A stretch of DNA of 64,000 bases from Dendrophyllia cribrosa (GCA_024195265.1 JAJLRJ010000011.1:23409212-23473211); one strand, 5' to 3'; counted from the stretch's first letter, positions 21,715 through 34,029 are shown. Translations and numbers: made by a program. The notes: generated by a model not told the origin, from the letters alone.

Positions 21715-22561
21715 GGGGCCGATTACATGGCGAATTTTAGCCCGGTTAAGCCCGGTTTCCATATGATCGCTACGATCGCTACGATCGCTGCGATCGTTGC
21801 GATCGCTGCGATCGCCGAAAAAAATAGTTCAGCGATCGTAGCGATTGATGGTTTCCATATGATCGCTGCGATCGCTACGATCGCTGAGAAAGTGAATGAA
21901 GATCGAGGGGACCTGGGTCTGACAATATCGTTTCGTTCCATTCTTGAAATTCAACATGGCGGCTGTGAATTGTTTTTAAAATTTGTTATAAAGACAGTCG
22001 TATCTTTGCACTTCTTCCATAAAAAGGGCCAAATCGCACCCTTTGAGTGAGCGTACGCAGTGCATCCTGGTATTTTTGCTGTCGCTGCGATCGCTACGAT
22101 CGCTGCGATCGCTGGAGAGTGGTTTCCATATGATCGCTACGATCGCCACGATCGCTGAGATAGAATCACAGCGATCGCAGCGATCGTTGTCGCTGCGATC
22201 GCTGTGATCGCTACGATCGCCGGAGAGTGGTTTCCATATGATCGCTACGATCGCTGAACTTTTTTTCCAGCGATCGCAGCGATCGTAGCGATCATATGGA
22301 AACCGGGCTTTAGGCGGGCTGAGATTACATGCAGCCCGGTTTGTTGAACAAATCTTCTTAAAACGACGTTTGCGATTACATGAAAAAAGTTTAAGCCCGG
22401 GCAAACGGGCTGAAAAACCTCATGTAACCAGAATAAAATTTCAGCCCGAGCTGAAAAGCGAGGTCACCTGGGAAGAAAAGTGCACTTCATTTGTTTTCAA
22501 TGAAACAAGATGGCGGCGTGGGCTGTCGGCCCGGGCTGAAATTCGCCATGTAATCGGCCCC
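21715..22561. mobile_element. Harbinger-type MITE, outer layer
   Basis: Termini GGGGCCGATTACATGGCGAA, inverted at the right end, are flanked by TTA (21712-21714, 22562-22564). Subterminal AGCCCGG motifs recur. It carries a second MITE inside. Confidence 0.85.
21749..22309. mobile_element. Nested MITE of 9-bp CGATCGCTA/G repeats
   Basis: Termini AGCCCGGTTTCCATATGATC, inverted at the right end, are flanked by TTA (21746-21748, 22310-22312). The interior is dominated by a 9-bp period with palindromic CGATCG cores. Further inner GGTTTCCATATGATCGC copies at about 21850, 22120 and 22220 imply repeated self-insertion or slippage. It inserted at an AGCCCGG-like site of the outer MITE. Confidence 0.85.
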
Positions 22562-22973
22562 TTAGACCCAAGTTTGTCTAACATGATAGCCGTGAATATA
22601 TTATCCAAAATTTTAATGACAGCTACGAACTGAGCACCCAACTCAACACCCTCTACTTGATATGAACAATATGTTTTCACAGCATATAGCCAACATATAG
22701 GTCTTACTAGTCAGAGGTCAGTGACGTCCGTCAAAGCTTCAAAAATGAGACGAACCAAAACACAATTTTATAAGCTATGAAGTTCTTCTTTGTAGCTTCA
22801 AATTAATCAGTTCGATATGTTTTCTTAATCATGGGAAATATGTTTTTGGAATAGTGTCACAGGTGGTCTCTTCTTGGTGCTCCCAACGTTCTCATACCAT
22901 AATTTATAGAGCAAACCTTTCAACAATTTTGTCAAAAAAGTACAGATTTAGGAGAAAGAATTTGCCTACTCAC

Positions 22974-23040
22974 CTCGGGTAGCAAGGACCCAACTCTTCT
23001 CATTCCACAGAAGCAAAGACAGCAAGAAAAGCATTTCCAT
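22974..23040 (-). CDS. Exon 1 of CUB-domain protein: signal peptide
   Basis: From the ATG at 23040 the exon reads MEMLFLLSLLLWNEKSWVLA, then TR, and ends at the GTGAGT donor 22968-22973 in phase 1. The hydrophobic leucine stretch is a secretory signal peptide. Phase and strand match the CUB exon 4 kb downstream, so I join them. The linking intron holds the MITEs at 21715-22561 and the putative element at 19233-21493. An unseen exon between them cannot be excluded. Confidence 0.75.
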
Positions 23041-23155
23041 GCTACAGACGTGCGGCATGGAATCGCAAGACGGGACGTTTGCTTATTTCCATGGAACTCT
23101 CGTTCCTGTTGACAGGGATAATAGGAGAAGAGCAGTGATATACAGTTATTTCAAT

Positions 23156-24478
23156 TTAGGTTGTCGGATGAGAGCTTCAAGCGTACGCAACGAGACCGCA
23201 AGTAACTATGGGTAGTCGTAAATTGGTCTTAGCTTAGTTCGCGGTTTTTGCGTTTGTTAGTGCAATGAGTGAGGTAGATGTTAGCACCATAAATGTTTGC
23301 CTTCGCTGTATGGACGAGGTATTTTAAATTGCTTTGGTCAATTTATCGTATACACCTAATTGCAGTAACGTTGTCATAGAAAAATGAAAAATGAAAAAAG
23401 CCAAATAGGAATTAATTAGCTTAATCATCATTCACAGCGACACGCGGCACGATTAAGCGTGCAGCGGCTATTGTTAATTTAAATTAAGCGTGCAGCGGCT
23501 ATTGTTATTTGTATGTCTAACTTAGGCCCAAATCGCACTTGGGACAATTTTGTACAATTTTATCGAATTTCAATTTATTTAAGTGTCTGACTTGGCAAAG
23601 ACAAGTGCGACCTACACTTTTCAGAGAAACGAACTGGACAGACAAATAAAACTTTAAAAACACCGCCGCCCGCTGATTGGTCCACGTTGCACGTGCAATT
23701 CGTTCGTCATTATAACGGAAAATCACCGCAAAGACAAGTGCGACCTACTTTTGCCAAGTCGAAAAAGTTTCGACAAAACAGCCGAATTTTCAAAGGGGCC
23801 GACGAAGTCCGCTTGTCCGATACATTCCAACGCACCCGCGAATCCAGATAACAATGCCTTCTTGATTAACCATTGTGCTCTTCCTTGAGAAAAACAAATC
23901 AATATGCAGCACGTTTCTTTTTATTCAAATTTATCACGGCAAATCGCAATGTGCAAAAACAATTTAATCACTAAAAGTAGAAAAACCCTTGAAAAGGCTT
24001 AGAAATTAAAAATACTTTGCGTTATTTTTTAATCGAATCATGTTTAGCGGTGTTCAATGACGGTGTTTAATGACAAGCCAGTTTCATACTGCATAAAATA
24101 CATACTAATGAGATTTAAAGCCACGCGCGCTTTGAAAAGGCTTGATGCTCAGATTGAAAGTCGAAGTACTCCACACCTTTAAAATTGTTTCCATACCGTA
24201 ATGTCCAATTTTCGTAGTGTCTTGCAAATTTTAGCCCCGAAATTGACAAGTTGTCTCGGACAATTTTGTATACCAATTTCTGTCCAAATTGTCGCGGACA
24301 GTTCAAAAGTTGTCTGCAAGTGCGATTTGGGCCTAATTCCTATTGGCCTTTTTTCATTTTTCGTTTTTACATTTTTCATTTCTCTATGACAACGTACATA
24401 AAAATCCCAAAGTACCTTCCGGTCTCGTTGCGTATGCTTGAAGCTCTCATCCGACAACCTAAATTGAAATAGCTGTAG
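23156..24478. repeat. Inverted duplication flanking a MITE
   Basis: TTTAGGTTGTCGGATGAGAG and following bases at 23156-23215, and the GTTGTCATAGAAAAATGAAA segment at 23370-23420, recur inverted at 24336-24478. The left copy holds about 150 extra bases (23218-23355), including an ATG followed by 17 codons and a GTATTT donor-like site at 23266-23319. The left arm lies directly upstream of the CUB gene start. Confidence 0.65.
23525..24333. mobile_element. MITE with GGCCCAAATCGCACTTG termini
   Basis: GGCCCAAATCGCACTTG at the left and inverted at the right, with TA on both sides (23523-23524, 24334-24335). Internal CAAAGACAAGTGCGACCTAC occurs twice (23596, 23731). Non-autonomous. Confidence 0.7.
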
Positions 24479-25433
24479 ATAAAAACACCAATTCAGTGTT
24501 CCGTTGTTAAATTGCTTTAAATTAATAAATCATGAAAAATATTATAATCACCAAAAAAATAATATACTTCTTAGTGCTACTTGTAGTCCTCGAAATGTTA
24601 AAAACGAATCTACGCTTGGTCAAGCCTGAACATTTTTGTTAATATATTTTTTGCAGGATTCTTTTCAACTCATGCTTAAGACGATGCGATCACTGCGAGG
24701 ATCACAAATATCACTCATATGTTTCATACGCAGTTGAGGGTGACCCGAAAAAACTGACCCCCGGTCCGTGGACCCCCTGTACGGACCGGGTCCACGGACT
24801 GCTTACGGACCGGTCCACGGACCACCCCTACGGACCCCCTCTACGGACCACCCCCCAAAGAGACATAACAATTATAAATAAGCTGAAAGTGTTGACTTAC
24901 CGGTTGTTATGATAGTTCACGCGTGTCGGTCGGCGACCGTTATGCTTTGTAGATTTAACCAGATTTAACAGGCTACTCGAGGTCAACCTTGGGCGCAAAT
25001 TCATTACACATTGCCATTTCCTTCGCCGTGGCAATGTATGGAGGAAGACCGGAGTGCCTTGAAAATGACCGATAATTTTCTATTTGTGCTTTTTTTCCCT
25101 CTGCCATTTTTTTCGGCCTAATCTCTCGCGGGTTTATGAACTCGTCCCAGGCTTCACAACACCTCGCTCTCTAACTTTTATTCTTTTGTTTTTTGGGCCA
25201 TATTTTCAAAGCTAACAAAAATATCATTGTCACAAAAATATCATTGAAAAGAATGACTGCTTGATATCAGTTAGAAGTTGTGTTTTACAAACAGTTTATA
25301 TTTTCTGCTTTATCCTGTATGCGAAGTGAAGTACCTTTGTTAGAGGAGAGGGAAGATGGTGCATGTCTGTTCTTCTCAAATAGTAGTGCAAGATATTTTG
25401 AAAGTGCTTCCCCCACCGCACCTATCACCAGCC

Positions 25434-25482
25434 CCCCCCCCCCCCCCCCCCCCAACACACACACACACACACACACACACAC
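25434..25482. repeat. Poly-C followed by (CA)n
   Basis: About 20 C residues, then about 14 CA repeats, inside the MULE core. Confidence 0.95.
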
Positions 25483-25704
25483 CCCTGAAACTAAACAAAG
25501 GATATATATTTAACAAATAAATGATTTTATGGACTGTAGCAGTAAATCTGTTCTGCGGCTTCCGGTCAGGTGGTCGTAAGGAGTTACCCTTACTAGTCAC
25601 ACTATATTAAGGCGCGGATCAGGTTCATTTGGTCCTCTTTGGCCTAGAACATCCAACTGAGCTACGTCCATCATTTAAGGGAATTTCTTGATTTCCCACC
25701 CCTC

Positions 25705-25706
<2 letters not shown>

Positions 25707-25734
<28 letters not shown>
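25707..25734. repeat. Poly-C run
   Basis: About 28 C residues inside the MULE core. Confidence 0.95.
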
Positions 25735-25735
<1 letters not shown>

Positions 25736-26593
25736 GTTTCCCTTCTAATTTACATTACATGTGCATGCGTGGGTATCCCCTCACCTTTGCTGGGAACAGT
25801 TTCATTTAGAGTTATTGTTCTGTCATTTTGTCATAATTATTGCTTACAAGAAACGACCACATGTGTGGCCAAAATATGCCAAAAGGTGTAATGTCATCTC
25901 TCTTCCCAGAAAACAGAGCCAACCAACGAAGAGCGCAACGAACGAAAAATAGGCAATGGGGCATGAAGAATTTTATCAGAACAATTACAAATAACTGAAT
26001 AGTATAAAGTGGCATCTACGGACACTTCAAGTAAAATAACATGCGTATGGGATTCACTTTTCCTCATCACATAATACATTTGTTTTAAACACAAAAATAA
26101 TGTTCAGGCAAAGGGAGGTGATTACCTAAAGAGTTATTTGTAATTCCGCTGACCAATTCGGTACTCTAATTTGTAGGACGAGTTCATAAACCCGCGAGAG
26201 ATTGGGCCGAAAAAAATGGCGGAGGGAAAGAAATCACAAATAGAAAATAGTTATCGGTCATTTTCAAGGCACTCCGGTCTTCCTCCATACATTGCCACGG
26301 CGAAGGAAATGGCAATGTGTAATGAATTTGCGCCCAAGTTTGACCTCGAATAGTCTGTTAAATCTAGTTAAATCTACGAAGCATTACGGTCGCCGACACG
26401 AGTGAACTATCCTAACAACCGGTAAGTCAACACTTTCAGCTTATTTATAATTGTTATGTCTCTTTGGGGGGTGGTCCGTAGAGGGGTTCCGTAGGGGTGG
26501 TCCGTGGACCGGTCCGTAAGCAGTCCGTGGACCCGGTCCGTACAGGGGGTCCACGGACCGGGAGTCAGTTTTTTCGGGTCACCCCGCAGTTGA

Positions 26594-27098
26594 CATGTTT
26601 TTATTTCATATATTCACATTCAAGAAATATTTACCGTCATTCAAACGTGCAAACATATCTGTAGACTTTAGGTACTAAATTGATTGCGTATACGTGTAAA
26701 AAGTTATTTATTATATAGATATCGATAAAATACTAGAATTTCTCTTTTTTTCTAAACTGTGATCTTTTCACCGGTTACAGAAAAGATACTAATTTTATCT
26801 TTTACATGTGAAGATATCGATGCACGTGCAAAATGTTATTTTGCTAAGTAAACTATGCACGTGCGAAATTGTTGTTTTTATGCTTATTAACATCTTTAAC
26901 GCACGTGCAAAAGCGACTGACTCCGGCAAATGATGCTACATGTATACCGTCTGTGTATTCCGTATATTTCTCCCTGAAATAAAATTTTGTACTGTTATAT
27001 TTTGTACTATTATATTAATCCGATTTGAAAAGTTATTAAGTCAAAAATTGACTATTTTCAATGAGATGAGGAGATACGCTAGTTGTTAGATCAGTGCA
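26594..27098. other. AT-rich interval, nothing recognised
   Basis: Three loosely similar TGCACGTGCAAA-type segments (about 26823, 26855, 26900) are the only pattern. Confidence 0.4.
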
Positions 27099-27102
27099 TT
27101 AA

Positions 27103-27653
27103 AGTGCCCCTGTGATCAAATTTTTGATTTTCATTTTTTTACATTTTCGTGTACAATTAGACTTTCTTACTCATCTTGCCAAATTTTAATCCATTACGAA
27201 CATCAGAAGTCATTTTATTTTAATATTTATTTCCGAGAATTTACGGCCGCCATTATTCAACCTTGTTCCAAGGCTTGGTTGCGAAAGGGAGAAAGTGACG
27301 TCAAAGACTCAAACATACCTCACGGGTTGAAATTATAATAATCAGCATAGAAAATTGCACGAAGAACAAGTCCAAAGTTTCTGTTGCTTTTCACGTGATT
27401 TTCAATACTTATTGTTATTGTAATTTCAATCCGTGAGGTATGTTTGAGTCTTTGACGTCACTTTCTCCCATTCGCAACCAAGCCTTGGAACAAGGTTGAT
27501 TTATGGCGGCCGTAAATTCTCGGAAAAAAATGTCAAAATAAAATGACTTCTGATGTTCGTAATGAATTGAAATTTGGCAAGATGAGTAAGAAAGTCTAAT
27601 AGTACACGAAAATGTAAAAAAATTAAAATCAAAAATTTGATCACAGGGGCACT
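27103..27653. mobile_element. TTAA-site fold-back MITE (Kolobok/piggyBac type)
   Basis: Termini AGTGCCCCTGTGATCAAA, perfectly inverted, are flanked by TTAA (27099-27102, 27654-27657). Arms of about 240 bp pair almost end to end, leaving a loop of about 70 bp. No coding capacity. Confidence 0.9.
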
Positions 27654-28245
27654 TTAACTGATTCGTATCCACAAGCGGACATGTTATATTCCCTATTTTT
27701 ATTATTATAAAATGAATTTCTGATCTTTCTGGAATTTCTGATATTTAAAAGGACTAAAATCCGTCGGTTTCTTTTGCAGACGAACATGTATTATATGGAG
27801 AGTCATAAAAGTAAAACATACCTATAAAAAGGATAAACGTCTACATGGCTTCTATAAATGGCAACGTCATTCAGTGTTTCTGAAATAATAAATGATGTCG
27901 TCAGTTGTCAGTGAACTTTCTTCTTGAACTTAGAATATTCTATTTTCAATAATTTTAATAATTGACAGATAATTTTTCATTATACTACAACTCTAAAGTT
28001 ATTGTTCAAAAGTGTAGAATTTTTTTTTGTGACCAACACATGCGACGTGCGTGCATTACTTACACTTTAAGATGTACGTGTTCTTGTTGACGAGCGATGA
28101 ATGTTTCGATCTCAACCCATCTTATCCTAAGAAATAAGTGAATTATGTCACATATGTAGAACCACTAAAAACGTAAAAATATTCCTTCTGAATTTCTTTA
28201 ATTAAACAATACTCTTACACAATGAACACATTTTTATTAGGAGGC

Positions 28246-28873
28246 TATGGTGATGATGGTATTATTATTATTATGATGATGATGGTGATGATGATGGTAT
28301 TATTATTATTATGATGATGGTGATGATGATGGTGATAATGGTATTATTATTATGATGATGATGATGGTGATGATGATGGTGATGATGGTGATGATGGTGA
28401 TGATGGTGATGATGGTATTATTATTATTATGATGATGATGATGATGATGATGGTGATGATGGTATTATTATGATGATGATGATGGTGATGATGATGGTGA
28501 TGATGGTATTATTATGATGATGATGATGATGATGGTGATGATGATGGTGATGATGGTGATGATGGTGATGATGGTGATGATGGTATTATTATGATGATGA
28601 TGGTGGTGATGATGATGGTGATGATGGTATTATTATTATTATGATGATGATGATGGTGATGATGGTATTATTATGATGATGATGATGATGATGGTGATGA
28701 TGGTATTATGATGATGATGATGATGGTATTATTATTATTATGATGATGATGATGATGATGATGATGGTGATGATGGTATTATTATGATGATGATGATGAT
28801 GGTGATGATGGTATTATTATTATGATGATGATGATGATGGTGATGACGTTGATGATGATTATCATGATGATTA
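28246..28873. repeat. Compound ATG/ATT/GGTGAT microsatellite
   Basis: About 630 bp of GATGATGGT and ATTATT blocks in a higher-order pattern. Methionine-rich frames through it are artefacts. Confidence 0.97.
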
Positions 28874-29364
28874 TTATTAATATATTGTCGAAAATTTTAA
28901 ATATTATATTTTCTCCTAACTCCAACAGTGCTGAATGTTTTTTTCATAAATCGTTCATATCAGCAAGGATTTGCTTATTTGATATAAATTTGAATGAAAA
29001 ACTTGCCACAAGAAAGCGGAGGAGAATAAATAAAATATCAAACATAATACAACTGTATAGTACTGAGTCATATCGGTTAAGTTGGTTCCCAGTTTTAACT
29101 ATAAGAAGATCTTTTCTTCTGAATCACCAAATCGTGAAACATAAATTGAACAGCGATACGTTGCTAATATTTTATCCATCTATGTTTCCTTACAAGGTAA
29201 ACTTTTGTTTGAAGACAATGACTGTTTTATATATCTTTGCTTGAATAATATTTAACTTCCTTACAAGTTTTCACTTCAAGTTGCATCAGTGACAAAAATG
29301 TCAGCTACCCTGAGTGCCAACACGAAGCACAAAGCCAGAAGATAATATAACTTACCGCAATGAT

Positions 29365-30560
29365 AATGACCGATTCTCTCTGATAGAAAATGATCGCGAC
29401 CAACGGAAGAAACTCTAAACGCACACACAGAAAGTCAAGCCCTGTACAGCTGTTGTTTTTAATAATTTAAAACGGGAACATACAAAACTCATTAATTCAT
29501 ATTATTCACTTTTCAGTAGACTTCAACAGTGAAGTTATTTAAGTGTATTTAAAAGAGTTAACTTAATCACTTGCAAAAAAAGAGTTAACTTAATCACTTG
29601 CAGTTACTGTGTAGAACTCAAAGTTGAGACTTTTCCTTTTTTCACATCTATGAAAAAGCAGCTGCTAGTCTGATTGTACATTTTTTTATAATCAACAGCG
29701 CTTTGCTTTACTCTACTGTATACGACTTCAAAATGTTTATGTTTAAGACAGGCATGAGTTTTTCTTGGCCGAATTTTGCTTTATACTGTTAACTAGAACA
29801 ATAGCTTTTCGCTTCAATCAATGTATTGCGGTCTAGTCAAATATTTAAACCTTATTTCTTCGATCAAATCGCCAGCAAAATTCGTTTAACGTTAACGTTA
29901 TAGTTTAAATATCGTTGCTTTTCTTCTACTTCTTCTGTTTGTTTCAATCAGCAATTTTTGTCCTACGATTATTTGACTCTAAAATGACTAACACTGTCGT
30001 TTAATAACAAGTCATGTTCTCACGCATGCCTTCCAAAGTTTATTCCTTTTATTCCGATAATTAAGATATTTACTCCTTTGTATTTTTTTTTTCATTTTCA
30101 AAATTTTATGACCATTCTCAGGAAGAAAACAGCTTGTAGTATGGTTGACTTTTTTCTTTTATTTCAATTAAGTTCTCTTTGCACCATATAAAACAGGAAT
30201 AAAATGGTTTCTGTGAGTGAACGATTCTCTGCCGTTTAAAATTAATCTCAATTGCCAACGCATGCAAGGAACACCGAACGCACAAGGCAGAAAACCGTCG
30301 TCAATCATTTTATAACAGGAACATCAAATAACTCATGAATCCATCTCCCGTAATGTTCAATCCAAGTTAGCAGGAATAAAATACTCAGTTTATTTGAAAG
30401 GGTTCATTTCACAATTTGTCATAACGCCATTTACAAAATTTTGACCTAACGACTTTCTTTCATCGCTCGAATGAAGCAGCTGTTAACATATTGTGCACTG
30501 TTTTTTCATCAACAGTGTTTCATTTGCTTCATTATAATAGATATAGCTTTAAAATGATGA
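29365..30560. repeat. Diverged direct duplication
   Basis: CGATTCTCT...CGCACA...GAAA...AACGGGAACAT...CTCATTAAT near 29365-29500 and AAGCAGCTG...TTGTACATTTTTTT...ATCAACAG near 29655-29700 match, with many differences, 30222-30340 and 30474-30515. Spacing is about 0.83 kb. Confidence 0.4.
29548..29603. repeat. 27-bp tandem duplication
   Basis: AGAGTTAACTTAATCACTTG occurs twice in immediate succession. Confidence 0.9.
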
Positions 30561-32589
30561 TGTATTATGTACCTTATTACAATACATTTCCTCTACAAGT
30601 AAAAACTGAAATATCAAGAAACGGTGCCAATTTGTGCAAGTATTGGCTTTTTATTTATTTGTTAGTTTGAACAATTCGGACGTTTTTCTTTGACACCTTT
30701 GTTTAATCAACAGCTTTTCTATTCGTTCTGTGAATAAAATAAAGCCAACGGCTAATTCATGTAGTCTTTCTTTTAAAATTGACTGCGCTGAGTAGAGCAT
30801 AATCGATGTTACTTTTTGTACACGGCTTTTAAATAGTTTTCTTTTCGTCCAATTCAGCGATCAGAATATATTTTTTATCCACAGCTTTCTTCGAATTTTA
30901 TTAATGTAATTTTTGAGAATTTGTTAATCCTTTAACAAAATCCCTGCATTAGTTAATGGTTTCTTTATTCTATTTGACTGAAAGCTTCGTAAAGTATTGA
31001 TGTGATGAGGAATTTTAATTCAAAACCTTGCCTATTCCGGCTTGAAAATAAGTCGATTGATCATTGCGGCATCTTAAATTTATAAGCAGCGAAAATATGA
31101 TGAACATTACTATTCGGAATACTTGACAACAATGACTTTAAAATGGCTTGCCATACACAAAATGTTATACCAGTATTTAAAATGTATATCCTTCTATTCA
31201 TAATTAAAGTATTTATATTAATTTTATTATTATATTTTCGGTTTCCATGATCATCTCAAGAGAAAACGTTCGTTGCTCTGCTGAATATTTCCCCTTTGCT
31301 AAGTGAAGACGTCATTTGTCATCGCCTGACGTTTAATAGAACTTGAATTTACATGTTTCCGAATTCATTCGTTCATAAGTCTAGTGTCTTTTTACGAATT
31401 CAAGCCCCTTCGCTAGCACAATTTTTCAAAAAACGCTCGAATTATATCTAAGAAACTTTCGTAAAAATATCGGTTCATTACAAAAGCAGCGGGGAAAAAT
31501 TAGTATATTCATTGACCATTAATATATCAGGCTGAACACGGTTGAAATATTAAAATTTAACAAAACAGGCTGTTTGTGACCTTGTGGCGTAATCGTCTGG
31601 CGCGCTTTTTTCTGAGCCATAACCAACGCACCCAGTTCCCAAATTCGAATCTTTGTGAGGACATCGAAATTTAGTTTTTTTTTCTTTTTTTTTTTCTTAT
31701 TTTTAACGAAAATTTGATGAAGTTGGCAATCTTTATCGAAAGTATTTCCACCTAAAACATTCAACTCTGAATTAATAACCCGTGGCGATTTTTATCATTA
31801 AAGTCATTTTTGAGAGATGATGCCGCTATATGCAAGGAACATTGCGCGCAATAATCTCATTATGTGTCCACATTTAGACATTTCCCGAAAATTGTGCTCC
31901 TTCATTCACTCTGCGTCGATCGAGCGGTTAAAACTTTGATCCAGTTTTGTCAGCTTTCATTCAGCTTCGCCAAGAAACATTATTGCGACACAACACGAAA
32001 ATTTCGCGCCTTTTTTCTCCAATCATGTGATTAATCAATTTTCTCTTTTCTTTTGTTCCCTTTTTTCTTTCTTTTCCTTTTTTATGTATTAGTTCATTAT
32101 TTTTTTCTCCCAAAGATACGAAATTTGAGGCAGCGGTCATTTTCATGGTCCTTTAAAATGCGAAATTTACCACCATCGCTGGAAATACGTCTTGTAGACC
32201 TACGGATATCGAGAGCTTTATGGGCAGTGTATCAATATGTTGAAAGTAAATGAACGTAATATAATGTTGCAAAGTTGTGAGTTATGTTGCGTGTTATGTT
32301 GGACCAGTTATACGGGGTTAAGACGGTGTTTTACAAAACCGCTTACCAATTTCAATCTTGCCAACCCTGATATTTAAAGGCTTAAAGATTTTATTCACAG
32401 TTATGGCGGGGCCAAACCATCCCTCCAAAAGATCATTAAGCTGTTCTAAAGCTTTAAAATAATCTGTAACTCCACAGATCAGCTTCTGTATTGTTATATT
32501 GTCTTACCTTTATTATTTTCAATTACATTACTTTTCCCTGCCTCGAATAGCGTTTTTGCTAATTTGCAGGGCAACTGTATTTAAGCAGA

Positions 32590-32835
32590 AACCCATAAGT
32601 GGGTTGAAACGTGCAACTGTCTCTTGCACGCTTCAAAACAAGCTTCCGATTATTCAATTTGCTAAGAAGTTGTTACAGCCATATTTGGAAAATCAAGATA
32701 AAAATATTAACCAATCAATTCGCTAGAACAACTTGCTTCCAAACTCGAGGGACCGAGGGGTTTCCAAATATGGTACTAAGCAAAAAATGAATATTCGGAA
32801 GCTGTGAATGCTCGTTACACGTTTCAACCCACAAA
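32590..32835. repeat. Imperfect fold-back
   Basis: GTGGGTTGAAACGTG near 32598 and CACGTTTCAACCCAC near 32817 are inverted copies, and AAGCTTCCGATTATTCA / TGAATATTCGGAAGCTG also pair. It is followed by a (TGT)n run at 32840-32863. Confidence 0.55.
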
Positions 32836-33313
32836 TTTTTGTTTGTTGTTGTTGTTGTTGTTGTCAAAGTTTGGTTATTTTAGCACAACTTTTAATGCAT
32901 TGAGCATTTCGTTATCAAACTGGGCAATTCAACAGAGGATATGCGCTAAAATATTTGGACGTCAACATTGACAGGAGATATCAAAGTATGACATCACAGT
33001 TGATAGCGTCATACTATATCCTTAATTTAAAGCATATAATTTCCAACCTTTTTGCAGTCTTGACGAAAGAGGACAACAGGAGAAGTTAAAAACTGAAAAC
33101 CGTTTTTCGATATTTCAAATATTAGATGAGATATGACATTTTGAATTATGAGGAACGCTTTGCCCAGAAAAGGTTGTCTCCCTAGAAAAATATATCATAA
33201 TTTGAGATGTTTTTTTTATGCCAACAATTCTAGTCATGTTGCACATTGATTGTTATACATGAGTATAACAAGAATAATTGAAAAAATCAGAATCATAGTT
33301 TTACCTAACACCG

Positions 33314-33706
33314 TTAACAACAAAAACATAATTTTGTGTGTCGGGCCGATGTTTGTCGTGAAGTTTTAGAGCCACTGAACCCGCATTTTATCGGCAACAG
33401 ATAAGGGTCCTGAGGCGAATAAATAAAACTGATTATCGTCTGAATCCCAAAACTCGGGTTTCCTACGGTACATCGAAAACAACTTGACATATTTGGGTTC
33501 CCGTGAATAAACGAATTATCGAGCAAACTGGCCATGCGTTCAACTCGTATCTGTAATTTGTGCGAGTTGTGATTTGTGCCTCGACGGGAAGCTTCAGAGC
33601 CATTAAGGAACGAGTCATCATCTCTGAACGTTTTTTCAACTTCACTTCGCGATAATAGCACCAACAAACAGGCCAACAAACACACAGATTTAACAGAGAT
33701 CGCCAT
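33314..33706 (-). CDS. Possible small secreted protein
   Basis: From the ATG at 33706 (context AAGATGG) the frame gives 130 residues. A hydrophobic signal segment, SVCLLACLLVLLSR, comes first, then an acidic and dibasic-containing part (EASRRGTN), a short amphipathic stretch (LQIRVERMASLLD) and a cysteine-containing end (SSCFRC, IKCGF, CFCC). The frame is open 24 codons further upstream, but those residues would bury the signal peptide. It may be a single-exon gene, or a first exon ending at a GT inside the frame (for example near 33468). I recognise no family. It is divergent from the cysteine-repeat gene starting at 34474. Confidence 0.4.
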   Translation of the reverse strand: MAISVKSVCLLACLLVLLSRSEVEKTFRDDDSFLNGSEASRRGTNHNSHKLQIRVERMASLLDNSFIHGNPNMSSCFRCTVGNPSFGIQTIISFIYSPQDPYLLPIKCGFSGSKTSRQTSARHTKLCFCC

Positions 33707-34029
33707 CTTTTTAACTTTTGAAAACACTTGAACACAGGCGTCTGTCAAATTTACCGCGCAAAAAGAGCGCCCGCTCAAAACGACGCCGCTGACCAGGAAG
33801 AGCGCTTCGCAAGTTGTGAGAACATCGTTTCTCGGTCCCAGGCTTTTTTTCTATCAACCTCCCCCCCCCCCCACCCGCCACCCCGACTGGGTCGCTGGTA
33901 ACCGACCGCTGTAATCACAGGCAGCACAAGCTCAGTATGTAACGGTTCCCGCAACGTACGATTTTTAGGCTTTCTATAGGAAAGTCACTTACCTCAACAT
34001 TGGGTTCTCGTTGTGTGTCTTTTATGCAA

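Larger units (their letters stand above)
24738..26584. mobile_element. Mutator-like element with 410-bp inverted repeats
   Basis: Arms 24738-25147 and 26176-26584 are nearly identical inverted copies starting GGGTGACCCGAAAAAACTGA. The 9-bp duplication CGCAGTTGA flanks them (24729-24737, 26585-26593). Long TIRs and a 9-bp duplication are the signature of MULEs. The outer 110 bp of each arm is an array of palindromic CGGTCCGT/ACGGACCG motifs, likely transposase sites. The roughly 1-kb core holds poly-C and CA tracts but no transposase. Confidence 0.9.
28874..33313. other. AT-rich stretch, no genes recognised
   Basis: Frames are short. A diverged direct duplication (29365-29745 against 30212-30560) and a fold-back at 32590-32835 are the only structures. 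Confidence 0.4.

Noticed and set aside
21749..22309. GCGATCGC motifs as cyanobacterial HIP1 contamination
   Set aside because: They are confined to a TIR element with target duplications in an animal-type genome, not spread over the sequence.
21723..22404. Ala-Ile-Val repeat ORFs
   Set aside because: Translation of the 9-bp CGATCGCTA/G array inside a MITE.
24179..24457. 92-codon minus ORF beginning MSDESFKHTQ
   Set aside because: It crosses the junction between a MITE end and the inverted duplication, so the reading frame is a composite.
27415..27672. 85-codon minus ORF
   Set aside because: Lies within one arm of the TTAA fold-back MITE.
28246..28873. CRISPR-like array
   Set aside because: Trinucleotide microsatellite; no spacers and no prokaryotic genes.
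28822..29244. 140-codon ORF starting with a methionine run
   Set aside because: It starts inside the ATG microsatellite, and the remainder has no motif.
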